From: Eubacterium ruminantium
GTDB taxonomy: Bacteria > Bacillota > Clostridia > Lachnospirales > Lachnospiraceae
Direction: 5' to 3'
NCBI RefSeq assembly: GCF_900167085.1
Contig: NZ_FUXA01000009.1
Coordinates: forward strand, 1 to 64,000
Length of the DNA: 64,000 nucleotides
Below, one piece after another: positions 1 through 8,203 of this stretch. Each line of letters starts with the position of its first letter. Position 1 is the first letter of the stretch. The notes below the pieces were generated by a model, which saw nothing but the letters and a program-made list of their open reading frames with translations, was not told where the DNA came from and searched no databases. The position numbers and the translations under genes are program-made.

Positions 1-2051
1 AGATATTTTTCAATACTTCCATCTGTATCATCAACCGTTACTTCATCAACAGGAATAGTTACCTTATCAACTATTTCCTGAACATAATCTCCATTCTTAT
101 CCGAGAATTTTGTTCTAAGAATCTCATATCTGTCAGCAAGGAATGCCATACAGTCACGAAGAGTTTCAAGCTTTAATTCACCCTCTACCTTCATAGCTTC
201 CGTAACGTTATAAGCAATCTTTGTATCATCCATTTCATGAGCTATGAACATTCTCTTCTCATGATCTGACATTGGATATGACGGTCTAACTTCAGCCTTT
301 TCTATACGAATATTTGACGAACTTCCCGAATCGATCAAAGAAGCCATTTCAGAAAGAGTTCTGTTACTTAAAAAGTCCTTCATTCCAAGGCTGATATTCA
401 TTTCATCATTTATATAATTCAGAGCCTTAATAGCCTTTAAACTGTGACCGCCGAGTTCGTAAAAGTCATCATTTCTGTCTATCACTTTAAGACCGAGGAC
501 CTTCTTCCAAATTTCAGCCACTTTCTTCTCAGTATCAGTTACGGCTTCCTCAACTTCTCTTTCCGAAAGTTCTGTACTGAGCGGTCTTTCCATAAGCTCT
601 CGTCTGTTGACTTTAAGATTGTCCGTCATCGGCATCTCATCAACATATTCAACAGCTTGAGGTATCATATAGTAAGGCAGACTTTCTTTAAGAAGACCCA
701 TAACTTCTTTTCTGGAAATATCACTCTCCTTACATCTAAGATAAACTGCAAGAATCTTATCCTCGCCTTCACCCTTAACTACAGCTACAGCCTGCTTGAT
801 GCTTTCATGCTTTTCAAGACAGTTTTCGATATCGCCAAGCTCTATTCTGTATCCTCTTATCTTTACCTGAAAATCGACTCTTTCGATATATTCAAGCATT
901 CCGTCATCATTTATAAAAACTCTGTCACCTGTTTTATATACAAGTCCTTCGATGCCAGGAACAGTCTTAAATGCAGCTTCTGTCTTCTCATCATTATTGA
1001 AATAACCACATCCGACATTCTTGCCGCCGATATATAACTCACCCGGTTTATGATCTTCAACCGGCTGCATATTTTCATCCCAAATATAAAGATCGACATT
1101 ATCAAGCGCTTCACCCAGAACAACAGCTTTGTCTCCCTTTTTGTATAAACTCATAGTTACATAAACTGTTGCTTCTGTCGGTCCATATGCATTCCATAAC
1201 TTGCCACATCTGTCTGCAAGAAGATCACCAAGCTGAGTACTCCAGCTTTCTCCTCCGCAAAGAGCCTGAAGTTTGTTATTTCCCATCCATCCGCTTTCAA
1301 TCAGCATATACCATGTAGATGGTGTAGCCTGCATAACAGTTGGATCTGTCTCTTCACAAAGCTTCTTAAGTTCTCTTCCGTTTATAGCAGTATAGTAATC
1401 CGAAAGAATTATCTCCGCGCCCTTACAAAGAGGAAGGAAAATCTCAAGAACAGACATATCAAATGTTACTGTTGCAGTAGCTAGAAATCTGTCTTCATTC
1501 TTAAATTCCAACACCTTTGCAATTGAATCTACGAAATTAATAACATTTCGATGTCTTATCTGAACACCCTTAGGCACACCGGTGGAACCGGAAGTAAAAA
1601 TGACATATGAAAGCGTATCTTCATTAATATCAAGATTTAAATCCTCAGGTGATTCATTATTTAATTGTCCTTCAATATCGTGATAACAAAAGAAATTATC
1701 GATAGTATCAAGATCATTCTGATACCCATTAGAACAAATGGCAAATTTAAGATCTGCCGTTTCAGCAATAAGATTGATTCTCTTTACCGGCTGCTTTGGA
1801 TCAAGCGGAACATAAGTTCCGCCCGCCTTCAGAATAGCCATCATGGAAATGATCATATCCTGGCTTCGATCCATGTAAACGCCCACAAGAGTTCCTTCAT
1901 TCACTCCCTTATTTCTAAGGAATCCGGCAAGTCTGTTAGATGCTTTATTTATGTAATCGTATGTATACTCCTTGCCTGCAAAGTATACTGCTTTAGCCTG
2001 AGGATTCTTCCTGACCATATCCTCAAACATCACATGTATTAAATTATTCAT
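1..2051 (-). CDS. Nonribosomal peptide synthetase, A-PCP-C order, 3' end outside window
   Basis: This reading frame is open from an ATG at 2051 to the window edge, about 683 codons, after a GGGAG ribosome site. Visible adenylation motifs are A3 (FTSGSTGVPKG), A4 (FDMSVLE), A5 (NAYGPTE), A7 (YKTGD) and A8 (KIRGYRIELGDIE). A carrier domain follows, with the phosphopantetheine serine near residue 537 in LGGHSLKA. After about residue 580 a condensation domain begins (YPMSDHEKRMF, then RYEILRTKF). There is no N-terminal condensation domain, so this looks like a loading module. My hand-aligned specificity residues read D-M-L-Q-L-G-A-V-Y-K, close to the remembered glycine code D-I-L-Q-L-G-L-I-W-K, so glycine is a tentative substrate. 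It is the third gene of an operon with an ABC exporter and a diaminobutyrate aminotransferase, which suggests a diaminobutyrate-containing peptide. The product is unknown. Confidence 0.93.
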   Translation of the reverse strand, partial: MNNLIHVMFEDMVRKNPQAKAVYFAGKEYTYDYINKASNRLAGFLRNKGVNEGTLVGVYMDRSQDMIISMMAILKAGGTYVPLDPKQPVKRINLIAETADLKFAICSNGYQNDLDTIDNFFCYHDIEGQLNNESPEDLNLDINEDTLSYVIFTSGSTGVPKGVQIRHRNVINFVDSIAKVLEFKNEDRFLATATVTFDMSVLEIFLPLCKGAEIILSDYYTAINGRELKKLCEETDPTVMQATPSTWYMLIESGWMGNNKLQALCGGESWSTQLGDLLADRCGKLWNAYGPTEATVYVTMSLYKKGDKAVVLGEALDNVDLYIWDENMQPVEDHKPGELYIGGKNVGCGYFNNDEKTEAAFKTVPGIEGLVYKTGDRVFINDDGMLEYIERVDFQVKIRGYRIELGDIENCLEKHESIKQAVAVVKGEGEDKILAVYLRCKESDISRKEVMGLLKESLPYYMIPQAVEYVDEMPMTDNLKVNRRELMERPLSTELSEREVEEAVTDTEKKVAEIWKKVLGLKVIDRNDDFYELGGHSLKAIKALNYINDEMNISLGMKDFLSNRTLSEMASLIDSGSSSNIRIEKAEVRPSYPMSDHEKRMFIAHEMDDTKIAYNVTEAMKVEGELKLETLRDCMAFLADRYEILRTKFSDKNGDYVQEIVDKVTIPVDEVTVDDTDGSIEKY

Positions 2052-2082
2052 TTACTTCTCCCAAAAAATGCTGTAACCCGGA

Positions 2083-3780
2083 TTACATGATACTTTCCGA
2101 ATTAGTATACAGTCTGTAAAATGCATCCTTTTTCTCGATCAATGCGTCAAAACTTCCCTTTTCTATGACCTTACCCTGATCCATAACAATAATCTCATCA
2201 TATCTTTTCATGATGTCTTCAACCAATCTATGCGATACTGCAACAACCGTAAGTTCTTTAAGATCAAGAATCGTCCTCTCAATCTCATAAGAATTCTTAG
2301 CATCGAGTGATGATGTTGCCTCATCCAAAAGCATGATAGGTTTACGTTTAAGAAGCGCTCTTGCGATGGCAACCCTCTGTCTTTGTCCGCCCGAAAGCCT
2401 TCCTCCACTTTCTTTGAGAGATCCATCAAGCCCACCTTCTATAAGATCAAGGAATTCATTAACACCACTGTCTCGGAGAGCACGTTCAAGCTCTTCTTCG
2501 GTACACTCTCTTCCAAGTGTAATATTCTCCCTTAGAGTCTCATCAAACATATATACATTTTGATGTATAACTGCCATGAGATCATATAATTCATTTTTAT
2601 TAACTCTTTTTACGTCCGTTCCGTCCAGAGTTATACTTCCCTTATTCAAATCATAATAACGTAAAAGCAACTTTATAAGTGTTGATTTACCGCTACCGCT
2701 GGAACCCACAATTACGTATTTTTTACCTTTTTCGAGCCTTAAGTTCATCCCGTCGATAACTATTCTGTTATCATCTTCATATCCAAATGATGCATCTTTA
2801 AATGCAATTTCATTTTTAAAACCATCAAAATGAATATCAGTTTTTTCTTCATCTTTGATATTCATCATTTGGATCAGTTTACTCTTGATTTCCTTCATGC
2901 TGGCTACAAGTGTAAATTTAGCAGCGATCTCTTCCATAGGCGATACAAGATTTCCACCCAGAGCCACTATTGCAAAAAGGCTTCCGATTTTTAAAACACC
3001 TTTAAGCACATAATAACCACCGAGACCTATGGCAACCGCCTCTGTCATAATACTGAAATATGTGGATAATGAAGCCAGTCTGGAAATAGCTTCTATAGAC
3101 TTAAATTTTCTGTTTTCAACCTTCTTGTTATATTCATCGAATTCTCTAACAGCATTTTTCTTGGTGCCGTAAGTTTCAATAACCTCATAGCCAAGGAAAA
3201 TATCCTTGATCTTTGAGGTAAACGAACCAAGACTTCTACTGTACTCTCCCTGCTTTCCGGATAAAACCTTTCCGAAACATTTTGGCAGTGTAAGTATAGC
3301 AAATGCCGTAATTATCATCCATAAAGATATAATGGGATTATAGTAGATAAGAGCAACCATACTACCAATCATTATGGCAATATGTCCGACCGTCTCAAGA
3401 AGCGGTCCGAAATAGTTCTTGTCCATGAGATTAATATCATTTGTCAGGTTGGAAATATATGTTGAAGTATTCTCCTTCGAGAACTCACTGTAGCCTTCTC
3501 TCATAAGGCCCCTGAATACAAGGCCTTTAAGATATCTGAGAGTCTTCTCCATATATTTCGCCTGAACAACTCTATTTCCGTAATCTAACAGAAAAACTAC
3601 AAGGAAGAAAACAACTACCATGACGCATCCCATCTTAAAATCATGACGGGATCCAGCTTTGGCACTGTCTACTATTACCTGAAGTGAAATGGGTACAAGA
3701 ACAAACGCCCCACCTATCAGAAGTTTAAAAAGGATAGTCAGTGCCAGCCACGCCTTATGCGCAGTTAGAACTCTTCTCAT
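2083..3780 (-). CDS. ABC exporter, fused permease and ATPase (MsbA/LmrA type)
   Basis: This 565-residue half-transporter has a membrane domain in roughly residues 1-300 and a nucleotide-binding domain in 325-565. The Walker A motif GSSGSGKST is at 359-367, the Q-loop glutamine near 407, the LSGGQ signature at 462-466, Walker B IMLLDE at 482-487 and the H-loop histidine near 517, so all ATPase residues are present. It should work as a homodimer exporting a hydrophobic or peptide substrate. The start overlaps the end of the upstream aminotransferase by 26 bases, and only 31 bases separate its stop from the synthetase start. The three genes are therefore one transcript, and the likely cargo is the nonribosomal peptide. 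The cargo is inferred from context only. Confidence 0.93.
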   Translation of the reverse strand: MRRVLTAHKAWLALTILFKLLIGGAFVLVPISLQVIVDSAKAGSRHDFKMGCVMVVVFFLVVFLLDYGNRVVQAKYMEKTLRYLKGLVFRGLMREGYSEFSKENTSTYISNLTNDINLMDKNYFGPLLETVGHIAIMIGSMVALIYYNPIISLWMIITAFAILTLPKCFGKVLSGKQGEYSRSLGSFTSKIKDIFLGYEVIETYGTKKNAVREFDEYNKKVENRKFKSIEAISRLASLSTYFSIMTEAVAIGLGGYYVLKGVLKIGSLFAIVALGGNLVSPMEEIAAKFTLVASMKEIKSKLIQMMNIKDEEKTDIHFDGFKNEIAFKDASFGYEDDNRIVIDGMNLRLEKGKKYVIVGSSGSGKSTLIKLLLRYYDLNKGSITLDGTDVKRVNKNELYDLMAVIHQNVYMFDETLRENITLGRECTEEELERALRDSGVNEFLDLIEGGLDGSLKESGGRLSGGQRQRVAIARALLKRKPIMLLDEATSSLDAKNSYEIERTILDLKELTVVAVSHRLVEDIMKRYDEIIVMDQGKVIEKGSFDALIEKKDAFYRLYTNSESIM

Positions 3781-5050
3781 CGCCCTCTCTCTTTCTTCTT
3801 ATCAAGCATTTTTCAATAGATTCTCTAACTATCTTGCAACCTTCTTTAAGTTCATCAAATTTGATAGTAAGTGCCGGCATAAGTTTGACAACACTGTCTC
3901 CACGTCCCGCTCTTTCTATGATCATATTTTTTGAGAAACATTCCTGGCAGACTTCCTTTGCAAAATCTCCACCGCCAAGTTTGCTGCAATCAATGCCCCA
4001 GATAAGTCCGATACCTCTTGCATAAAGGTTCGGATCAAGAGGGAGTATATTCTGTTCAATATAATTTTTAATGAATTTCTCTTTTTCTTTGACGCTTTCT
4101 TCAAGCTTAGATTCTTCTCTGTAAATAAGAGCAGCCTTTGCTGCAACGAAAGCCATCTGGTTTCCACGGAATGTTCCGTTATGTTCACCCGGCTCCCATA
4201 TATCAAGTTCAGGTTTTAAGAGAAGAAGTGACATTGGAAGCCCATAACCACTGATTGATTTAGATAATACAACCATATCAGGTTCGATTCCTGCTCTCTC
4301 GAAAGAGAAGAATTCTCCTGTTCTTCCGCATCCTACCTGAACATCATCAACTATAAGTAAGATATCATTTTCTTTACAGATTTTACTTACTTCCTGAAGC
4401 CACTCTGTAGGCGCTACATTTATACCGCCCTCCGCCTGAGTAGTCTCAAGGATCACAGCAGCCGGCTTATCGACACCGGAATGATCATCTGTAAGAACCT
4501 GTCTCATAAATGCAAGTGTATCTATACCTTCAAACTCCTGCGAAGGATATGGAAGGAAACTTACATTTCCAAGTGGAACTCCTGCTCCACGTCTTATATC
4601 AAGTCCACTTGTAACCGAAAGGCTTCCAAGTGTCATACCATGAAATGCCCCCATAAAAGCAAGCACGTTGGTTCTTTTCTTTACTTTTCTAGCGAGCTTC
4701 AGTGCAGCCTCTACAGCATTAGTTCCTGTAGGTCCACAGAACTGTAACTTATAATCAAGATTCCTTGGTTCAAGAATTAACTTATTAAAAGTAGTCATAA
4801 ACTCTTTCTTGGCAACTGTGTACATGTCAAGTCCATGACTAATTCCATCCGACTCGATATAGCTAAGCAATGCCTTTTTTATATATTCATTATTATGCCC
4901 GTAATTTAATGCCCCTGCACCGGCAAAAAAATCAATATACGCATTGCCGTCTTCATCAAAAAGTTTTGAACCCTTTGCCCTGTTAAATACTTTCGGGAAT
5001 GAACGACAATATGATCTTACATTCGACTCCATCTTCACAAATACATTCAT
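3755..5050 (-). CDS. Diaminobutyrate--2-oxoglutarate aminotransferase, EctB-like
   Basis: This is a 431-residue class III PLP aminotransferase. It closely resembles EctB, especially in the N-terminal MESNVRSYCRSFP, the YIDFFAGAGALNYGHNN stretch and the GPTGTNAVEAALKLAR phosphate-binding region. The cofactor lysine is K264 in VLSKSISGYG, with aspartates at 235-236. The predicted reaction is aspartate semialdehyde plus glutamate to L-2,4-diaminobutyrate. No ectA or ectC lies beside it, so ectoine synthesis is unlikely. As first gene of an operon with an exporter and a peptide synthetase, it probably supplies diaminobutyrate as a building block. An AGGAGG site precedes the ATG, and a consensus promoter lies about 110 bases upstream. 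Confidence 0.9.
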   Translation of the reverse strand: MNVFVKMESNVRSYCRSFPKVFNRAKGSKLFDEDGNAYIDFFAGAGALNYGHNNEYIKKALLSYIESDGISHGLDMYTVAKKEFMTTFNKLILEPRNLDYKLQFCGPTGTNAVEAALKLARKVKKRTNVLAFMGAFHGMTLGSLSVTSGLDIRRGAGVPLGNVSFLPYPSQEFEGIDTLAFMRQVLTDDHSGVDKPAAVILETTQAEGGINVAPTEWLQEVSKICKENDILLIVDDVQVGCGRTGEFFSFERAGIEPDMVVLSKSISGYGLPMSLLLLKPELDIWEPGEHNGTFRGNQMAFVAAKAALIYREESKLEESVKEKEKFIKNYIEQNILPLDPNLYARGIGLIWGIDCSKLGGGDFAKEVCQECFSKNMIIERAGRGDSVVKLMPALTIKFDELKEGCKIVRESIEKCLIRRKREGDEKSSNCA

Positions 5051-5157
5051 TCAGTTAAATCCTCCTCTTTTTATGCGTGTCCTGGCTGAAATTGTGCATT
5101 TTAGTCAATATATGTCGCCCTTTTAACATTATTTTTGACATTTTGCACAATGAAATC

Positions 5158-5186
5158 ATTATATAATAGTAAATTATTATTATCAA
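5158..5186 (-). promoter_or_regulatory. Promoter of the aminotransferase-exporter-synthetase operon
   Basis: On the minus strand TTGATA (5186-5181) is followed by 17 bases and TATAAT (5163-5158), near-perfect sigma-A boxes. The predicted start site is about 100 bases before the ATG at 5050. Confidence 0.7.
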
Positions 5187-5390
5187 ATAAATATATCCTT
5201 AATAATCTTTTGAATCTTCTTAAGGTTTATTAATTATTTTCAAAAAAATATAACCATCGTTATTTCGCCATATTTCGTACTTTATCAATACTTTTGTTAT
5301 TTTTATCAAGGAAACGCCTTAATATCATATTATGACTTTATTAATTTATTATTATAAAGTAGCCTACACATTGAGCATCGGCATGAAATT

Positions 5391-5418
5391 TTGTCACATC
5401 ATGTTCATATTTTATAAT
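5391..5418 (+). promoter_or_regulatory. Candidate promoter for the HD nucleotidase gene
   Basis: TTGTCA (5391-5396), a 16-base spacer and TATAAT (5413-5418) would give an untranslated leader of roughly 210 bases before the ATG at 5639. A match this good could occur by chance in such AT-rich DNA. Confidence 0.45.
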
Positions 5419-5638
5419 TTTTCTATCTTTTTTTATAATATTATACATATATTATTTTCCTTATTTGCTTTTTAAAAAATGCTCTGCTAGAATCGTAAAG
5501 TAACTACTTTAAATACAAAATTATTTAGCAAAAACAGATGAAATTGCATAAGCTAATTAGAATATACGATTGCATAAAACAGTCAAAAAACAATTAGAGC
5601 ACAATTAAATAAAGACCATTACATAAAAGGGGATAAAC

Positions 5639-6238
5639 ATGAATCATAATTTTTTCGCAACAATATCCAGAATGAAATATATAGAACGCTGGGCTCTTAT
5701 GAGAAATTCCAGAGCAGAAAATCTTTCAGAACATTCACTTGATGTAGCCATGATCTCACACGCATTATGTGTAATAGGGAATGTCAGATACAATAAAAAC
5801 CTCAACGGAGAAAAGGCTGCTCTCATCGGTCTCTATCACGATTCATCAGAGATCATCACAGGAGACATGCCAACACCTGTTAAGTATTATAACGAAGACA
5901 TCAAAGCAGCTTATAAAGAAGTTGAGTCAATCGCCGAGAAAAAGCTCCTTAATGAGCTCCCTTCCGATCTTCGTCCTGAATTTGAGAAGATCTATAAAAG
6001 TGATCGCAGTGAAGAAGAAAAATATATGAGACACCTTGTTAAGGCTGCCGACAAACTTTCCGCATATATAAAATGTATCGAAGAAGAAAACTCCGGTAAC
6101 AGAGAGTTCCGAAGCGCCAAGGAAAGCATAGAGAAGAAGCTTATCGAGATGTCGGAGGAATATCCTGAGGTTAAAGATTTTATGGAGGAATTTATCCCGC
6201 CATACGGAAAGACCCTGGACGAACTGTCCGCCAGATGA
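5639..6238 (+). CDS. HD-domain 5'-deoxynucleotidase, YfbR type
   Basis: The protein has 199 residues, the usual length of the YfbR family, which dephosphorylates deoxynucleoside 5'-monophosphates in the cytoplasm. Metal-binding HD motifs are visible: EHS around H32, the H67-D68 pair in YHDSSEIITGD, and a later aspartate in KAADKLSAY. The family element GDMPTPVKYY, at about 75-84, is intact. AAGGGG precedes the ATG by about seven bases. It stands alone between the peptide operon and gltX on the same strand as gltX. Its role in nucleotide-pool balance is known for the family, not shown here. Confidence 0.9.
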   Translation: MNHNFFATISRMKYIERWALMRNSRAENLSEHSLDVAMISHALCVIGNVRYNKNLNGEKAALIGLYHDSSEIITGDMPTPVKYYNEDIKAAYKEVESIAEKKLLNELPSDLRPEFEKIYKSDRSEEEKYMRHLVKAADKLSAYIKCIEEENSGNREFRSAKESIEKKLIEMSEEYPEVKDFMEEFIPPYGKTLDELSAR

Positions 6239-6288
6239 TTTACATGACTCCCTTCGGGATAACATATAGAACCAGCGCATAAGATAAC

Positions 6289-6317
6289 TTGCAATAAATG
6301 TAAATATATGGTGTAAT
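6289..6317 (+). promoter_or_regulatory. Candidate gltX promoter
   Basis: TTGCAA (6289-6294), 17 bases and TGTAAT (6312-6317) lie about 60 bases before the gltX start. A second, overlapping option (TTGTGC, 17 bases, TAAAAT) lies slightly closer to the gene. Confidence 0.45.
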
Positions 6318-6375
6318 TATGATAATTGTGCAGATTATTGCATCACGATAAAATATAACAAAAGAGGTAAATAAA

Positions 6376-8034
6376 ATGGATAATAAAGCATTGGCTACTT
6401 TACTCTTCCCTGAGACAACACTTCTTCCTCAGGACATGGAGAACAAGTATCCTGAAAGACAGCTTCCGGACAATGCTGCTGTTACACGTATCGGTCCAAG
6501 CCCTACAGGATTTGTTCACCTTGGAAATCTTTATAATGCCATCATCGCAGAAAGACTTGCGCACCAGTCAAATGGTGTCTTCTATCTCAGAATCGAAGAT
6601 ACAGACAACAAGCGTGAAGTTGAGGGCGCTGTTGATACTCTCATTAATGCAATGGCATACTTCGGTGTAAAGTTTGATGAAGGTGCTACAGCTGACGGAG
6701 ACAACGGTTCATACGGACCATACAGACAGCGTCAGCGTAAAGATATATATCATGTATTCGCTAAGTGGCTTGTTGAAAATGGTCTTGCATATCCTTGCTT
6801 TATGACAGCTGAGGAAATCGATGCAATCCGTGAGGAGCAGACAGCCAACAAAGAAGATCCCGGTATTTACGGCAAATATGCCAAGTGCAGAGATTTAAGT
6901 CTTGATGAGATTAAGGCTGCTATCGACGCAGGAAAGCCTTGGGTTCTCAGATATAAAGGTGAAATGAATGATGAGAAGATCACAGTTGAGGATGCTATCC
7001 GCGGCAAGATTGAAATGCCGCGTAACTTCATGGACTTCGTTCTTTTAAAGAGCGACGGAATCCCAACATATCATTTCGCACATGTAGTTGATGATCATCT
7101 TATGCGTTCAACTCATGTAATCAGAGGTGAAGAATGGATCAGTTCTCTTCCAATGCATGTTGAACTCTTCTCAAAACTCGGTTGGAAGCAGCCAATCTAC
7201 TGCCACACTGCTACATTGATGAAAATTGAACCTGACGAGGAAGATCCTTCTAAGCTCAAGAAACGTAAGCTTTCTAAGAGAAAGGATCCTGAACTTGCAC
7301 TCGCTTATTATCAGCAGGAAGGTATCAGCAGAGATGTTGTATGGGAGTTCCTCTTAACTGTTCTTAATTCTAATTATGAAGAGTGGAGACTCGCTAATCC
7401 TGATACACCTTATACAGAATTTCCATATACGATCAATAAGATGTCAATTTCAGGCGCTCTTGTTGATATGGATAAGCTCCGTGACATCGCCAAAGATACT
7501 ATCGGAAGAATGGCACCTGAGAAAGTTTATGAGAACTGGCTCTCTTGGTGTGAAGAATATAATGAAGAATTTGCTTCTCTTCTTAAACAGTACAAAGACA
7601 GAACACTCGCTGCTCTCGCTGTAGGTAAGAGCGGTAAAAATCCTCGTAAAGATATTGAGAACTGGAAGCAGGCATGCGACTTCATGAGCTTCTACTATGA
7701 AGAAACATTCAAGCTTGAAGATAACATGGATGAGCAGGCAGCTCCTGATGTACAGAAAGAATTCTTCGCTAAATATCTTGAAAGCTATGATCATAATGAT
7801 GATTCATCAGCTTGGTTTGAAAAGGTTAAGAATATCACAACAGAACTTGGTTTCGCAGCTAAGCCAAAGGATTATAAGAAGAATCCTGATGATTATAAGG
7901 GAAGCATCGTTCATATAACAAATATGCTTCGTATCGCCCTTACAGGTAGAGCAAACGCTCCTGATATCCATGAAGTAAGTCATGTACTCGGAGAGGACAT
8001 CGTAAGAGCTCGTCTCGCTAAGTGGGCTAAATAA
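6376..8034 (+). CDS. gltX: Glutamate--tRNA ligase
   Basis: This 552-residue class I aminoacyl-tRNA synthetase charges tRNA-Glu, and often tRNA-Gln in Clostridia. The HIGH-type motif is HLGN at about 48-51 within RIGPSPTGFVHLGN. The KMSKS-type loop is KLSKRKDPE, near residue 300. GEEWISSLPMH, typical of the catalytic domain, lies between them. The length fits the longer GltX form common in Clostridia. An AGAGG ribosome site precedes the ATG. The gene ends at a strong hairpin shared with ftsH, which faces it. Confidence 0.96.
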   Translation: MDNKALATLLFPETTLLPQDMENKYPERQLPDNAAVTRIGPSPTGFVHLGNLYNAIIAERLAHQSNGVFYLRIEDTDNKREVEGAVDTLINAMAYFGVKFDEGATADGDNGSYGPYRQRQRKDIYHVFAKWLVENGLAYPCFMTAEEIDAIREEQTANKEDPGIYGKYAKCRDLSLDEIKAAIDAGKPWVLRYKGEMNDEKITVEDAIRGKIEMPRNFMDFVLLKSDGIPTYHFAHVVDDHLMRSTHVIRGEEWISSLPMHVELFSKLGWKQPIYCHTATLMKIEPDEEDPSKLKKRKLSKRKDPELALAYYQQEGISRDVVWEFLLTVLNSNYEEWRLANPDTPYTEFPYTINKMSISGALVDMDKLRDIAKDTIGRMAPEKVYENWLSWCEEYNEEFASLLKQYKDRTLAALAVGKSGKNPRKDIENWKQACDFMSFYYEETFKLEDNMDEQAAPDVQKEFFAKYLESYDHNDDSSAWFEKVKNITTELGFAAKPKDYKKNPDDYKGSIVHITNMLRIALTGRANAPDIHEVSHVLGEDIVRARLAKWAK

Positions 8035-8144
8035 GCAGACTAATCAATATCACATTATCATCTATGGATATCTATCGGGCTTAAGACGTCAGATATTTTT
8101 AATGATGTTAACAATATAGATAATGTTAGTGATGTTAATGACAT

Positions 8145-8184
8145 AAAAAAGCAGTTTTGATAGCATATATCAAAACTGCTTTTT
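8145..8184. terminator. Bidirectional terminator between gltX and ftsH
   Basis: A perfect 17-base inverted repeat (AAAAAGCAGTTTTGATA and its complement) encloses a short loop. A-runs and T-runs flank it so that it can stop transcription in both directions. Confidence 0.9.
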
Positions 8185-8203
8185 ATTATTTTAAGATCAG
8201 ATT

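Larger units (their letters stand above)
5051..5638. other. AT-rich divergent intergenic region without a gene
   Basis: This 588-base stretch separates the minus-strand peptide operon from the plus-strand HD gene. It is very AT-rich with stops in all frames. The only items I can support are a minus-strand promoter at 5158-5186 and a plus-strand promoter at 5391-5418. The sequence ATTGCATAA occurs twice near 5545 and 5570, with no evidence of function. Confidence 0.6.

Noticed and set aside
444-1123. Open frames overlapping the NRPS region on other frames
   Set aside because: They are open-frame shadows of the clearly conserved synthetase on the minus strand and have no ribosome sites or recognisable content.
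3755-5050. Ectoine biosynthesis
   Set aside because: Only the EctB-like step is present; no ectA or ectC adjoins it, and the operon partners are a peptide synthetase and an exporter.
5131-5167. Plus-strand TTGACA...TATAAT pair near 5135-5167
   Set aside because: The spacer is 21 bases, too long for a sigma-A promoter; the same A/T block fits a minus-strand promoter with a 17-base spacer.
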